Shown here one piece after another: positions 9,811 through 20,771 of a stretch of DNA of 64,000 bases. Both the position numbers and the translations under genes were made by a program. The notes under the pieces were generated by a model. It saw only the letters and a list, made by a program, of their open reading frames with translations. It made no database searches and was not told the origin of the DNA. The stretch is from Diospyros lotus (taxonomy: Eukaryota > Streptophyta > Magnoliopsida > Ericales > Ebenaceae), in contig NC_068349.1 in the NCBI RefSeq assembly GCF_014633365.1, positions 30,022,753 through 30,086,752 on the forward strand. Direction: 5' to 3'. Each line of letters starts with the position of its first letter. Within the stretch, counting starts at the first letter, position 1.

Positions 9811-11835
9811 TGTAACGCCCCGATTTTCTTTGATAATTTAATAATTAGAATATTCGATCTAAAAAGCGAGTTAGTGAAGGGTTGCCCGAGAAACAGATAA
9901 TTTTTGTCAGAAAGACCGGGTATGTAGATTTCTTATTTAATTTACTTCCAATAGTTTATGTAAATTATTTAGGTAATATGGAGGATAATAAATTTTGAAT
10001 TAGTCTAGGCATAGTTGAAAATTCAAATGATGTAGATTGAGAGCTTGGTGAAAAAGTCTAAGTCAAAAAAGGAAATGAGAAGTGTGGAAAAGTCAAATAT
10101 GAAGAAGAAGTTTGAAAAGTCAAAATATCCAAATGAGAATTGAAGAAGTGAAGTTCTTGGATTCCTTGAGTGGGCAAGTGAAGATGGCTTCTAGAAGCAT
10201 GAGGTTGGTGCTAAGGGAAGACCATCTAAAAGCATGGAGTTAGAGATAAGGGTCTCAAATTAGAATTAACAATAAGTGTTTAAAAGGGAAAAAATTGTGT
10301 GGTGAAAAAATGAGCAAAAGTAAAGGGAAATTAGTGGGAAATATGAAGGGGTAAAATCTAAAAATTTGAGAGGAAGAAGGCATTTGGCAAGGAGTCTCGT
10401 GGGTCTCTTTTCTCTTTCAAATCCAACCATCCTCTTCCAATTTCAAGTGTGAATTTAATTTTCCCAAGGTCTTAAATCTATCAAGTATTAAAGAAAGAAG
10501 TAAATATGACAAGTTTTTTCTTTTCTCTTTCATTTTAAGCATTAAAGTTTCCTTGGGGATTTGATTTGGGGTTTTAAAAAAGAGAGGTTAAGTGCATGTA
10601 GGGTGGCCAAATATGGAGGTTTATGTGTTGGGATGGATCTTAGAAAGAGATTCAAAGTTTTGGGGAAAGGGCTGTTAAAAGGATGTGGGTTGTGATTGTT
10701 AAATCTTGGTGGTAAATCTTTTTGGAGCTTTTGTTGTGAGCCAATTGGGGCTTGTTTCACCTCATAATTTTTTAGGGAATGGTGATTTTTGCCTAAGTTA
10801 TGAATGGTGAAGAATTTGGCCTCTTCCATGCTTTGTTTCTTGCCTTCATTTTGGGTTTTGTAGCTTACTGAGTCGACTCATTTCCGTTCGAGTTGACTAG
10901 TTTTTTCGTGAGTCGACTTAAAATTTCCCCGAGTTGACTTATTTTCCTTCCAAGTTGACTTATCCCAGTTTTAGTTGACTTGTTGTGTTTAGTCGACTCA
11001 AGCATGCCTTAGTCGACTTCCCAAAAACATAGCCTCTGTCGAGTCGACTTGTTGACCCCTAAAGCCCAATCCAAAAGCTAGTTCTTGGTCTAGTCAACTT
11101 GGCCAACCCTCGAGTTGACTCAACCCAGCCCCAAGTCGACTCATTTGTACCCACAATCTACTCATCTGGAAAAAATTTAGAAAAAGTTTCGATTTTCTCC
11201 AAATTTAATCCTATCATGATTCCAAGTTCCCCAAGCCTTTAATAAAAGAAGAAATTTAGCCTTACTTAGCAAGTGGAAAAGCCTATGATATCATAAATGT
11301 TAACTCTTAGCGTGACATAACTTGAGATGTGTGGTGTATGTGTATCATGGGCATGACACGATGTAAGCATAATGATATCCATATTGGGCATGTGTGAGCA
11401 TTAATAACAAATTTTTAATTGTTACACGAGTATTTATGTGTGTGAACATGAAAGTGATGCATTGCATTGCGTGTAAAGTTATTATGCGCGAGGCAGATGA
11501 TTCCGCGAGATATATCCCCCAAAACCAGTAGGCTTATGCCTGACTGAAGTTTTACGCTCCTTTGGTGATGACGGGGGGCACGCCTATTGGTGACGACCAT
11601 GGGTGAGGTTATGTGGGCCCTGAGATATGTTATTGTTCCGTTGGTTGCAGATATTCAGAGAAAAATCGATATGTATTATATTTATGTGAGCCGATTGGCT
11701 ATATGTGTTTATCAGCATGTACTTGCATGATGTACGGCATGTTTATAACACGATGTTTCATGGGTGGGTAAGTGGAAATTATGTAAATTGTTCACTCCGC
11801 CTGTATCGAACACCACTCACCATACATTTAAGCTT
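9811..11835 (+). repeat. Gypsy-type LTR, probably solo or truncated
   Basis: It begins TGTAACGCCCCGATTTTC, a start typical of plant Ty3/gypsy LTRs of the Tekay/Del kind, and runs about 2 kb without coding sequence. The distal part (11330-11760) has GC-rich segments. The array of GTCGACT-like motifs is at 10870-11165. No PBS, pol or matching second LTR is found, and no target duplication matches at the right end. The right boundary, against repeat R, is therefore approximate and may be a truncation. Confidence 0.55.
10870..11165. repeat. Array of degenerate GTCGACT motifs inside an LTR
   Basis: About 13 irregularly spaced copies of AGTCGACTY or its AGTTGACTY and AGTCAACTT variants occur in 300 bp. 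The variants are C-to-T or G-to-A changes at the CpG, as expected from cytosine methylation decay. The perfect motif is a palindrome (GTCGAC). A possible role as repeated transcription-factor sites in U3 is inference. Confidence 0.8.
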
Positions 11836-11841
11836 TGATTC

Positions 11842-12278
11842 TTAATTTATAATATCTTATTTTAAGCCCAATTCCTTAAATTTAATTCCTTTGCTTGTTT
11901 CCTACAAAAAGGAGATTCAGATTATGTAAATCCATATAAACTCACACTTCAAGTAGGAAAAACAACACAAAGTTAAAAACGAAAATTAGATAAAAATATG
12001 TATAAAATTAAGCCCTATCATTGATCACCTCACACACAAGTGAGTAAAATATAAACTATATTAACTTAGAGCCCTTAATACACAAGGATAAAGTATAAAT
12101 GAGCAATGGTATAATAAGAATCAATACTTGAATCTATTAAAATCCTTCAACTTTGAATGCACCAGTAGTGAGTAATAAGTGAGTTGAAACGCTGGTTGTT
12201 GAATTGTTTTCAGAGTCTTGGTTTTGGAGGTAAAAATAGATTATTAAATTTGAAAATTTGAAATATTCAACATTCAGG
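11842..12278. repeat. Repeat R, copy A, left part
   Basis: Starting at AATTTATAATATCTTATTTT, it matches 31383-31480 plus 36501-36836 almost base for base over more than 400 bp, including GATCACCTCACACACAAGTG. It stops at CAACATTC, where Gypsy-1 begins, and resumes after Gypsy-1 at 29051. It has no coding capacity. Confidence 0.9.
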
Positions 12279-12933
12279 TGATGTGGATGAGATGGCTTTA
12301 GCATTCTATGAAAGGTGGGAGGAGAATTAATGCAAGGAAAGTTTGAAGAGCAATGGTTCTAGGCAATTATTTTTAATGGTATTTTTGTAAATTTTTGCAA
12401 GTTTGAAGTATGTGATTTGGGTGATTTCAGAGGCTAGTTTCAATGGAATCGGGCTGAGCATTCAAAGTCACTAGCTTTGCTAGTGAGGTCTGTGATTTTT
12501 CAGGCAAATTCATTTGTTTAGGCCTCGAAATTAGCGTTTTTGTTATTTTAGAAAAAAAATGATTTGGAAATAACTTCCATTAGGAAAGTGAATTTTAATA
12601 TGCCATTTTAGGAGATTTTCTTTATTTCCATCTAATTTTGATTCTGTAATAAAAACTCAATTTTGCCTTTTTTGGTAAGATTTGGGTTTTAGGATTTTAG
12701 GGTGTTTTCCAGTTTCCTAATCGTATTTGGGAATTGTAGCCTATAAATACTATATTTACAGGATATTTTTGGTAGTTGATTTAAGAATTCTCAATAAAAT
12801 TTCTGTTGAAAATTTTCTCATAATTCTCTTTAATTTTTCGGTATTCTTTTGAATCAACGAATTATTGATTGAGTCCTATAACTCAACATTCGTGAGTGAA
12901 TCAACAGGTTGTTAGAAGGCTTTCGCTAAGTCA
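12279..12933 (+). repeat. 5' LTR of Gypsy-1
   Basis: The LTR is delimited by TGATGTGG at the left and AAGTCA just before the PBS. It has a TATA box, CTATAAATAC, at about 12741-12750, and a polyadenylation-like AATAAA near 12794. It aligns along its length to 28398-29050 with scattered differences that are mostly transitions. Confidence 0.93.
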
Positions 12934-12934
12934 G

Positions 12935-12948
12935 TTGGTATCAGAGCC
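12935..12948 (+). other. Primer-binding site of Gypsy-1
   Basis: TTGGTATCAGAGCC contains the 12 bases complementary to the 3' end of plant initiator methionine tRNA. It starts one base beyond the 5' LTR, the expected position for priming minus-strand DNA. Confidence 0.9.
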
Positions 12949-12971
12949 AAGTTTGTTCCTTGATAGCCACC

Positions 12972-13808
12972 ATGCTGCCAAGACGAGCAATTCGCAACCA
13001 AGTCGTAGAAAACGTATATGCCCAAGATAACGCAAGAGAAATCCAGCGTTTGAATGGGCTCGTGAATACTATGATGGAGTAGATTACGCAAATGAACTAG
13101 GCCATGCAAGAGTTCATGATTAGATAGGGAGGTGAATGAAGGGGGTAAGAGGATGTCAATATGTTTGGTCCTCTTAACCATGGAGAGGGTGATGAGAACG
13201 ATGGTGACAGTGAGGGAGACTTCAAAGAGGAACCGCGCAGGCATTGTAGAGGTGGTGTGGACAAAGACAATAAACGTTGGGAATTTGGAATGCGAACTGA
13301 AATTCTAGAATTCTATGGTGAAATTAAAGCCGAAGAATTTTTAGATTGGGTGAAAACCACAGAAGAGATTTTGGAATTTAAGAAGGTGCTGGGGAATAAA
13401 CGTGTGTTGTTAGTCATAACGCGATTCAGAGGCAAGGCAATAGCGTGGTGGAAATAAGTGAAACTAACTAGGGCCAGAATGGGAAAACCTAAAATTTTCA
13501 CGCGGGAAAAGATGAAGGAGGAGTTTCTGCCCTATAATTACCAGAGGTTGATGTACCAGAGGCTGTAAAATTTGAGGAAAGGAAATAAGACTGTGGATGA
13601 ATATACCACAAAATTTTACCAGTTGGTCACAAGGAATGAACTACAGGAGACAGAGGATCAGTTGGTGTCAAGGTATATTGGAGGATTGTGATTACAGATT
13701 CATGATACAATCAACATGTTTGATCCTGTGCCTGTTTTAGCTGCGGATCAGAGAGCATTGCAGGTTGAGAAACACGCCCAGCATGCAGGAAATCCCACAA
13801 ACAGTAGC
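12972..13808 (+). pseudogene. Gypsy-1 gag, N-terminal and central part
   Basis: ATG at 12972, just after the PBS, starts a basic N-terminus. After stops near 13080 the frame from 13161 carries the retrotransposon gag core: ILEFYGEIKAEEFLDWV, then FRGKAIAWW. Past another stop come the landmarks MKEEFLP and T-V-D-E-Y, reaching KHAQHAGN at 13770-13800. Gag forms the particle shell. At least four in-frame stops, most explained by C-to-T or G-to-A change, disable it. The frame is cut at 13808 by a solo LTR and continues at 15110. Confidence 0.88.
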
Positions 13809-15109
13809 TGTTGAGCCAACTTACTCATATTAATAAAGTTTTGATGATTAACAAAAATATTTTTATGATATAAATATTTTCTCTAACTCATGCAAAAACT
13901 AAATTTATTTTGAATTAAAAGAGAATTATTTTTAGACATGTTTTATTATTTTAATCATTTATATCTCAAAAGTTTATATTTGAATTTTCAAATTTTGAAT
14001 TAAAAGAGAATTATTTTTAGACATGTTTTCTTGTTTTAATAATTTATGTCTCAAAAGGTTATATATAAATTTTTAAATTTTGAATTAAAGGAGAATTATT
14101 TTTAGACATGTTTTCTCTTACTCATACAAAAAGTAAATTTATTTTGAATTAAAGAAGATTGCTTTTAGACATATTTTCTTGTTTTAATCATTTATGTCTC
14201 AAAAACTTATATTTGAATTTTCAAATCTTGATTTCTCATGCAAAAAGTAAATTTATTTTGGATTAAATGTGAGACATTTTTTCTCATTGTTTGAGAAAAT
14301 CTAAATATTTTTTAAATTTCAAACTTCATATTAATCCTTTCTTTAGTAGCTAAAATGCTTATAAATACCCCGCCAAACTCATTTTTTTAGTATCCAAGTA
14401 TTTTCATTGCATATCCAAAGCATCCGAAAGCTCTCAAACGCTCTCAACTAAAACATCCAAGCAATCCGAGGCTCTCGAAATATTATTGTACATCCATCGA
14501 AGAGTCACAAGGCAAGAGGAGAAAAGTTCTTCAAGTCTTCTACGATAAATCTGAACTTCTCCATTTGAGGTTATAAATTTATTTATTTATTTAAATATTA
14601 TTACCTCGTATAATTTGTTCTTAATTTCTTATTTGTGTCCAAGTGTGGACAAATTATTTGTAAACATTTAAATTATTATTGAGAATTGTATATGTTTCCT
14701 AGATCCGTTAAAATCTAGGTGAATTTAGTTTCCAAGGTAAGTTAGGGAGAAAACCTTGGTGTAGTGGTTGATTAGAACCCATTGTAATCTAGGTGTATAT
14801 CTAATTTTCAAGGTGAGCTACTGTGAAAATCTTGGTGATTTGGATTTAGTGGAACCCCAAGGGTGGTTAGACCTTGGGAGAGTGGATTAGGTGTGTGTGA
14901 AAAAATCGAACCACTATAAATTATGTTATGCTTCATATTATTTATTTTTCTTATATCTTGTGGCTTACATTTATTATTAATCTCAAATATAATTTATTAT
15001 ATTTATCAAATACATGTTTTTCAATAAAATCATTAATAAAAAATATTTATTAAAATTGAGAAAAATTTTATAATAAATATTTGAGTGGCCATACCCTAAG
15101 AGACCAACA
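13809..15109 (+). repeat. Solo LTR (SIRE-like), 1.3 kb, exact 5-bp target duplication
   Basis: The ends are TGTTG...CAACA. GTAGC flanks both sides (13804-13808 and 15110-15114). The gag frame of Gypsy-1 resumes after it. The TTTTGATGAT motif near the left end, a TATA-like TATAAATACC at about 14350, and the length resemble LTRs of the copia SIRE/Maximus lineage. Repeated blocks around GAGAATTATTTTTAGACATG occur at 13920-14170. There is no PBS or coding sequence inside, as expected after LTR-LTR recombination. Confidence 0.88.
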
Positions 15110-15302
15110 GTAGCAATATGGTTGCTGGCAATAGTCGAGCAGTAGATGGTGGTATTATCAAGAACGTGAATCAGGGCGCTAGAAGAGTGAATAGAGTAAT
15201 CCCTAGCACAGGCCAACCAGACAGAAATAGTCCTAGTGGCAATCAACCTAACAGAGCTGGTGGCAATAGTGGAATTAAGTGTTTCAGTTGTGGTGAAATG
15301 GG
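15110..15302 (+). pseudogene. Gypsy-1 gag, Asn/Gly-rich tail and zinc knuckle start
   Basis: It continues gag after the solo LTR. A Gly/Asn/Arg-rich stretch leads into KCFSCGEMG, the first half of the CCHC zinc knuckle that binds RNA. The knuckle is broken at 15303, where element X begins. About 76 bp of this stretch (from AATAGTCCTAGTGGCAATCA) are repeated at 23805-23881 before the right LTR of X. Confidence 0.85.
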
Positions 15303-16276
15303 AAAAATAGTCAAAAAAAATTTCAAAAAAATTTTGAAAATTAATTGATGCTCGAGGAGCGTGCTGGAGGCTCGAAAATGGGAATTCAGGCCCGAGGTGG
15401 CAGCTCAGGAGACAACACCAGGTGGGCATTTTCCCGATTTCTCCTCCAAATCAGGTAAGGTAAATTTATAACTTATTTTTAAGTAATTTTCATTATGTGA
15501 GATGTTGTGGAATAGTGTAATGTAAGGTGATGGTTGGATTATGTCCATGGTTGGGGTTGTTTGGAGGTTCTTGGTGGGTGGTTTTTATGGTGTGTGGCAG
15601 AATCATAGGCCCTGGATTAATGCCTGATGTGGTTAGGGTTTATGTGGCTGCATCTAGGTTCTACCGAGGAGGCAGTGATCCTAGAAGAGCTCGAGGTTCA
15701 GGCTGGAGTTCTTGCCGTGGCAAAGATGATACTTTGAGCCAAGTAAGGGATGACCCCAAGGTGGTGGTCTTGCTTGCATTGTAAGTGTTTTTATGAGTTG
15801 CATGTAATGGTCAACATTTACATGCTATGTGTTCTAGTGTACCTATAGCCATATGGAAGACTAGTGAGGTGGGAAGTGTTGGTCGATACCTTAACCTATG
15901 GAGGTTATGAGGGCATGGAAGACTACCTGTTTTTCATTGTATTTTGCATTACATGCTCTCTCATGTTTCATTTACTTATGCACTGCACCCTTATTGAGTC
16001 TTTATGACTCATGAGGTTTTACCTTATGTTATAGATGAAGCATGTCCAGATGGAAGCATGGATGGTATCGGGAGGCTGATATGGCGACTAGCATTGTTGC
16101 CCGAGTTTGTGAATTATATTATCTTTGTATGTATTTATGTGGTGGTATGTGTATATACTCATGGGATTGAATGTAAGTGTTGATGAGCACTAGATGTCTC
16201 TAGCTATTGTAATTCATCATAGTATGGTAGGTGATTGCTAGAAGGCTGGATGAATATGGCCCTAGTTGGTGGAGCC

Positions 16277-18024
16277 TGTTGTTTGACTTTTATATATTAG
16301 TTTTGATGATGAAAAACATATATTGGCTTAATCCCTAAGTCATGAGTCAAGGCTATGGTTTTCAACATATATCAATTTCAATATCAAGTTATATTTTGTT
16401 CAAATAAAGACCAAATTAAGTTCATTCATATACATATGGAGATTTGCAAAGTCAAGTATTTAGTATTAAAAGAATCTCCTAAAATGATTTTCAAAATAAC
16501 TTTGAAGTCATTGGTCAACATAGAGCTAAAATTGTTCTAAAGCAAAAGACCAACTAGGATATAAATGTGTTTGATGAAAAGTATGAAAAATCATTTATGT
16601 TAATCTCATATTTCAAAATAAGCTTTTTATATTTTGAAACATGCATGAAAGGTTTTGGCTCGAAATTTAAATGTCTGAAAAATCCTTTAGTTCATGCATC
16701 ATGTTTCGAAACTCCTTTTGATAAGATTTCAATATTTTTCTAAGTCTAGAAGGTTAGCACCTTATAAGGAGACATATAAGAAAATGTTTTCATTTTGAAA
16801 AACTATCTTCTGATATTTCAATAGCTAACATTCATTGGTGATAAAATGATTTTTTCAAGAAATAGAAAGTATGTATTTTGGAGGTGGTAACATTGCTAAA
16901 TCTTGAGTTTATACTAAAACCCAAATTCTACTTTCTTATTGTTATAGATTTTGATTTTCTAGATATTTTTATTGAATCCAAATGGGGGGTACTTTCTTAT
17001 TTACATTTTTGTATTAAGTAAATGGAAGGTAAATGCATATCTTGAATGATGGTTTCATCTGTCAATAGATACCTCATCATCTGTTGATTGGCCTTGTATT
17101 TTTTGTGAATCTATCGACCGGCAGAATGCCATTTCTTGATGCTTCGATAGTGTGCAAGCCATTCGTCGACTGATGCCTATGCATCTGTCGACCGACAGAA
17201 TGCAAGTTTTGAATCTATCGACCGTTCTTCTTAATCTGTCGATCGACTTTTGAATTTCTATTAATCTGTCGACCGATGCCATGCATCTATCGACCGTTTG
17301 TGTCGTAAAAACCCCCAACGGTTAGTTTTTCCACTCACCCAAAATGGCTTTTCCACTACCAACGGTAGGATTCATGAATGGGCTCTCAAGGCACTATAAA
17401 TACAAGTCAAATGGGTGATTCAATTCAACCAAGAGGATTGATTTCAAGCTTACAAGTGTTCATTCTTTTAAGAGCTTAATTATTTCATTTGTGCTTCATT
17501 TTTCTCTCTAAAGGCTTTGATTATCATTTGTATTATTTTGTTCAAGTCTTGTATTTATATTGAGAGATCTTGTAACTAAGAGTGTCTACTCTTAGATCCT
17601 CCTATTTTGTATTATTCTTAGTTTTCCTAGCATGTTGTGCTAAAGGACTTGTTTGTTGAAGCAAGGGGTTGAATACCTAACTTGTTGCTAGAGGGCTTGC
17701 TTGTTTAAGCAAGAGGTTGTATTTCCTAGCTTGTTGCTAGAGGGCCTATCCAGAGAGATAAGAGGTTTTTAGTAGATCGATTGAAAAATCCTTTGTGAGG
17801 AGATAAGGTAGTGGATCAGGCTTGGTTTAAGCCGAACTGCTATATATCGTTGTGTCTCTTATTTGCTTGTGCTCTTTGTTTCATTTATTGTTCCAAGCAT
17901 TTCATTAATCCTTACTTTCACTAAAATCTCATTTTTCATCAAAAGGATTTTCAAGTTCAATCAAATTTTTAAAACCTAATTCACCCCCTCTTGGTGTTGG
18001 TGCCATTGCTATTCAAATCTAACA
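16277..18024 (+). repeat. Solo LTR (SIRE-like), 1.75 kb
   Basis: TGTTG...TAACA ends lie between GAGCC (16272-16276) and GAGCT (18025-18029), a 5-bp duplication with one difference. The right LTR of X is uninterrupted at the matching place. The left end has TTTTGATGATGAAAAAC, and the right end has AATTCACCCCCTCTTGGTG, both typical of SIRE/Maximus copia LTRs. A TATA box CTATAAATAC lies near 17395-17404. The motif array is at 17057-17296. A downstream tandem block around TTGTTGCTAGAGGGC is at 17632-17755. Confidence 0.9.
17057..17296. repeat. Array of ATCTGTCGACCGA-type motifs upstream of the LTR TATA box
   Basis: About ten degenerate copies of RATCTRTCGACCG occur in 240 bp, ending roughly 100 bp upstream of the TATA box at 17395. 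Deviations are mostly TCGAC to TTGAT, TCAAT or TCGAT, consistent with CpG decay. The position in U3 suggests repeated cis-elements; that role is inferred. Confidence 0.85.
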
Positions 18025-18374
18025 GAGCTAAGTTTAGATTGGGTAAAGATCAACAAGGTATGTTCCCATAAATCCCCAATACTCAGTGAAGTGTGTGTTA
18101 TGCTAGCTATGTGCTTGGGTCACCTTTGACTTGCTATGAGGAGAGATGAAGAAAGGTGAAACTCACTCGGGTTTCGAGTCCCGATCCGCTGTGTTTTCTT
18201 GTTTGTGTTTGGGACCGATTCCTCGAGTGAAGCAGAGGGAATGACGAACCTTAGTTCCCACCTAGAGTATTTCCTATTGAAACATAGTCTAACCTTTCAG
18301 TATTTGGTTTATCGGGTGGGTAATCGGTTGATTATTCACCAGTGTCACCTGTATGTAGGAGCGGATCGTTACAG

Positions 18375-18387
18375 TTGGTATCAGAGC
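18375..18387 (+). other. Primer-binding site of element X
   Basis: TTGGTATCAGAGC follows the left LTR by one base and matches the initiator Met tRNA primer site used by most plant LTR retrotransposons. Confidence 0.88.
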
Positions 18388-20771
18388 ATGGCTAGCAATA
18401 TGAGTAGGAAAGTTAGCATGTTGGGGTGTTATGTATGGTCAGTTAAGTGATTGAGGTGAGTGAAATTGCCAGAGTTATGAGTCAGGGATTGTCTGACATG
18501 ATTTGGATGTAAGTTGGAATGTCCTAGTTGTTGAGTAGGAGTCTGGAACGGATGGTTTGTGATTTTGAGTTTGCGATGTGAGATTGATTTGATGACCTCG
18601 AAGGTCGGACATGTGGTCCGAGGACCCTAGGGATTGGGTCAAGGCGTTGAGGCCTGTGATGATTTGAAAGGTATGCTTAGATATTTTTGTTATAGGGATA
18701 GGAAAAATATCATAGATTGAAATGATATGCTCGTAAGTGGTATTCGGGTCGAGCAAAGAAGAACAGAAAACCCAAGTATGGGTATGGTGTCGAGAAACCT
18801 GAATGTGGGAATTTGGGTAATAATAAGTGTTCTAAGGATGAGGATTCCTTGAGGTTGAAGTGTAGAGGCTCGTGTGGGACACGAAGCTAAGTCATGAAAA
18901 GAGTCATGAATGAGTAAAGAGAGCCTCAGGCATAACTAATCCGAGAGGGGATTAGTGGAGCATCTCTATGTTTGGGGAATTGGCCAAGCAAGTATGAGGG
19001 AATATAATTTTTCCCTTAAAAATGGTGTGGTAAGGTTTGTGCGCTTGAGATAAAGTGAGTTATAATGGGAATTAGCTCGAGGCTCAAGGAAACGAGTCAT
19101 CAACTGGTTATGTGACGAGCTCATGGGAGTAAGATTGCGTGAAGTAAGGCTTTGAGGGGAGTGTGCATGTAATGCATATGCATGTCATGGCCAGTGAAGG
19201 CATGACATAAGTAGCATCCGGAAGGACTCCGGGAGAGAGTCGTGTGTGTTGTATGCATATTATGGTACGATGTGATCGTATCGTGATGATGATCCCGGAG
19301 GGGATGTGCCTAGGGCATGAGTGGACCCTAGTGGGTTTCATAATGAAATAGGGTCTATCTTGAAGGATAGGTGTGAGGCAAATGGACCTTAGTGGACGTG
19401 TGAATGAGATGAAAAGTCCCTAGTTTGTTGAGTTGAGACTTAGAGGGATCTAGATTGGGAATGAATGAGTTAGGCATGTGTAGATATGTGTGCGAGAGCC
19501 ATATGATTAGAAGTTCAGGTTGTGAAGGGCCAAGCGACCATTCATGTGATTGATGGATGAGGGGCCAATCAAACTCTCATTATGATGCTTGGGGTTAGGC
19601 GAGACGCCTAAGGTCGGGAGATGAGAGATGTATAGACCTTCATTCTGATGCTTGGGGTCGGGGATGATGCCTAAGGTCATGAGATTCTTGTTAGGGTGAC
19701 TGGGAGGTTACCCGATAAAGGGTGTGAACGGGCTGTGTGGTCCGAGTGCAGCGTCGATGAGATTGTGGCAACGAGACATCCATGGGCTATGCACGCACAA
19801 GAAATGCTAACTTCAGATACCGAGTGTGCAAGGGCATGACGAGTGATGCAAAGGCCCCGAGTTGTGATTCCAAAGTCATGGGAGCCCAAGCAAGGCGTGT
19901 TGGAAAGCCGAGCTGGGCGTAGTGATTGTATGCATATGAGGGTATGTAAGGTGAGACGTGAGGTCTCGACTCACCTGGAGGGTGACAGGATATGCTCCGG
20001 ACGGTGGGTACCGGAACCTAAGGTAGACAAACTTTGGGATGAGCTTGGTGGCAAAGTGGTTCGTGATGGATCAGGATCTATTGGTATGGAAATATAAGTT
20101 TTTCAGATCTTAATTGAAAGCCATGAGGTATGATCTCTTGGGGTAAGATCGTGAGGCTTTAAAAGTTGAAGTGGTTGAGATTCTCTAGGGTTGTAAGAAA
20201 TAAAGTCTTGAGGAATGAGGCTCATAGGGTGAGCCTGAAGTTATCAAGGCAAGGATAACCCAATGAGGATGGCTTTTGTAAGATGGTGGTGGAACCATCT
20301 TAGCTAGCGAAGACTTCAGCGTAGCATTAATGTTATGGGTGCAAGGCTCACAGTGATGGATCTGATGCTATAGACCATGTGGCAGAGGACTAGCGGCATA
20401 GCTCGCGGTAGAGGCAGGTGGCCCATTAGCCGGAGTAGCATAGTAAACTGCAGGTGACGATTAGATGCCGAAGAGCTAGAGCAGTACCATAGGAATTGTA
20501 TTAGGAGACGGTATAGGTTCGTAGGACTGATAATTATCTGTGAAGGGTAAGATGACCGAGAGGTTAGGGTAGCATAGTTAATGATAATGTCGCGTGTACC
20601 GTGGTGATTAGTCGCTTAGTGTCGAAAGGTGAGCTCAGTTGAGAAGTTGAGACTTGCAAGTCGGGTAAGTGCATGGAGGCCAAGATGGGCGAAGTGCACA
20701 AAGGCCCAAGTGGGGGTTAAGTCCTTTGTGGCAGAGAAGCGGTGATGAAATGGTTCGCCGCATGTTGAGAC
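18388..20771. other. Internal region of element X, left part: no coding sequence
   Basis: This region is more G-rich than the surroundings, with many GAGG and GTGAG runs, and has no open frame over about 95 codons on either strand. I recognise no gag, RT or integrase motif. It has the look of the non-coding interior of a large retrotransposon derivative. Confidence 0.65.

Larger units (their letters stand above)
15303..18373 (+). repeat. Left LTR of element X, interrupted by a solo LTR
   Basis: Segments 15303-16276 and 18030-18373 together align with 23882-25188. Shared blocks include GAGCGTGCTGGAGGCTC, GAATCATAGGCCCTGGATTA and CTCACTCGGGTTTCG. The LTR ends GTTACA one base before a PBS. The insertion at 16277-18024 separates the two parts. 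Confidence 0.88.
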
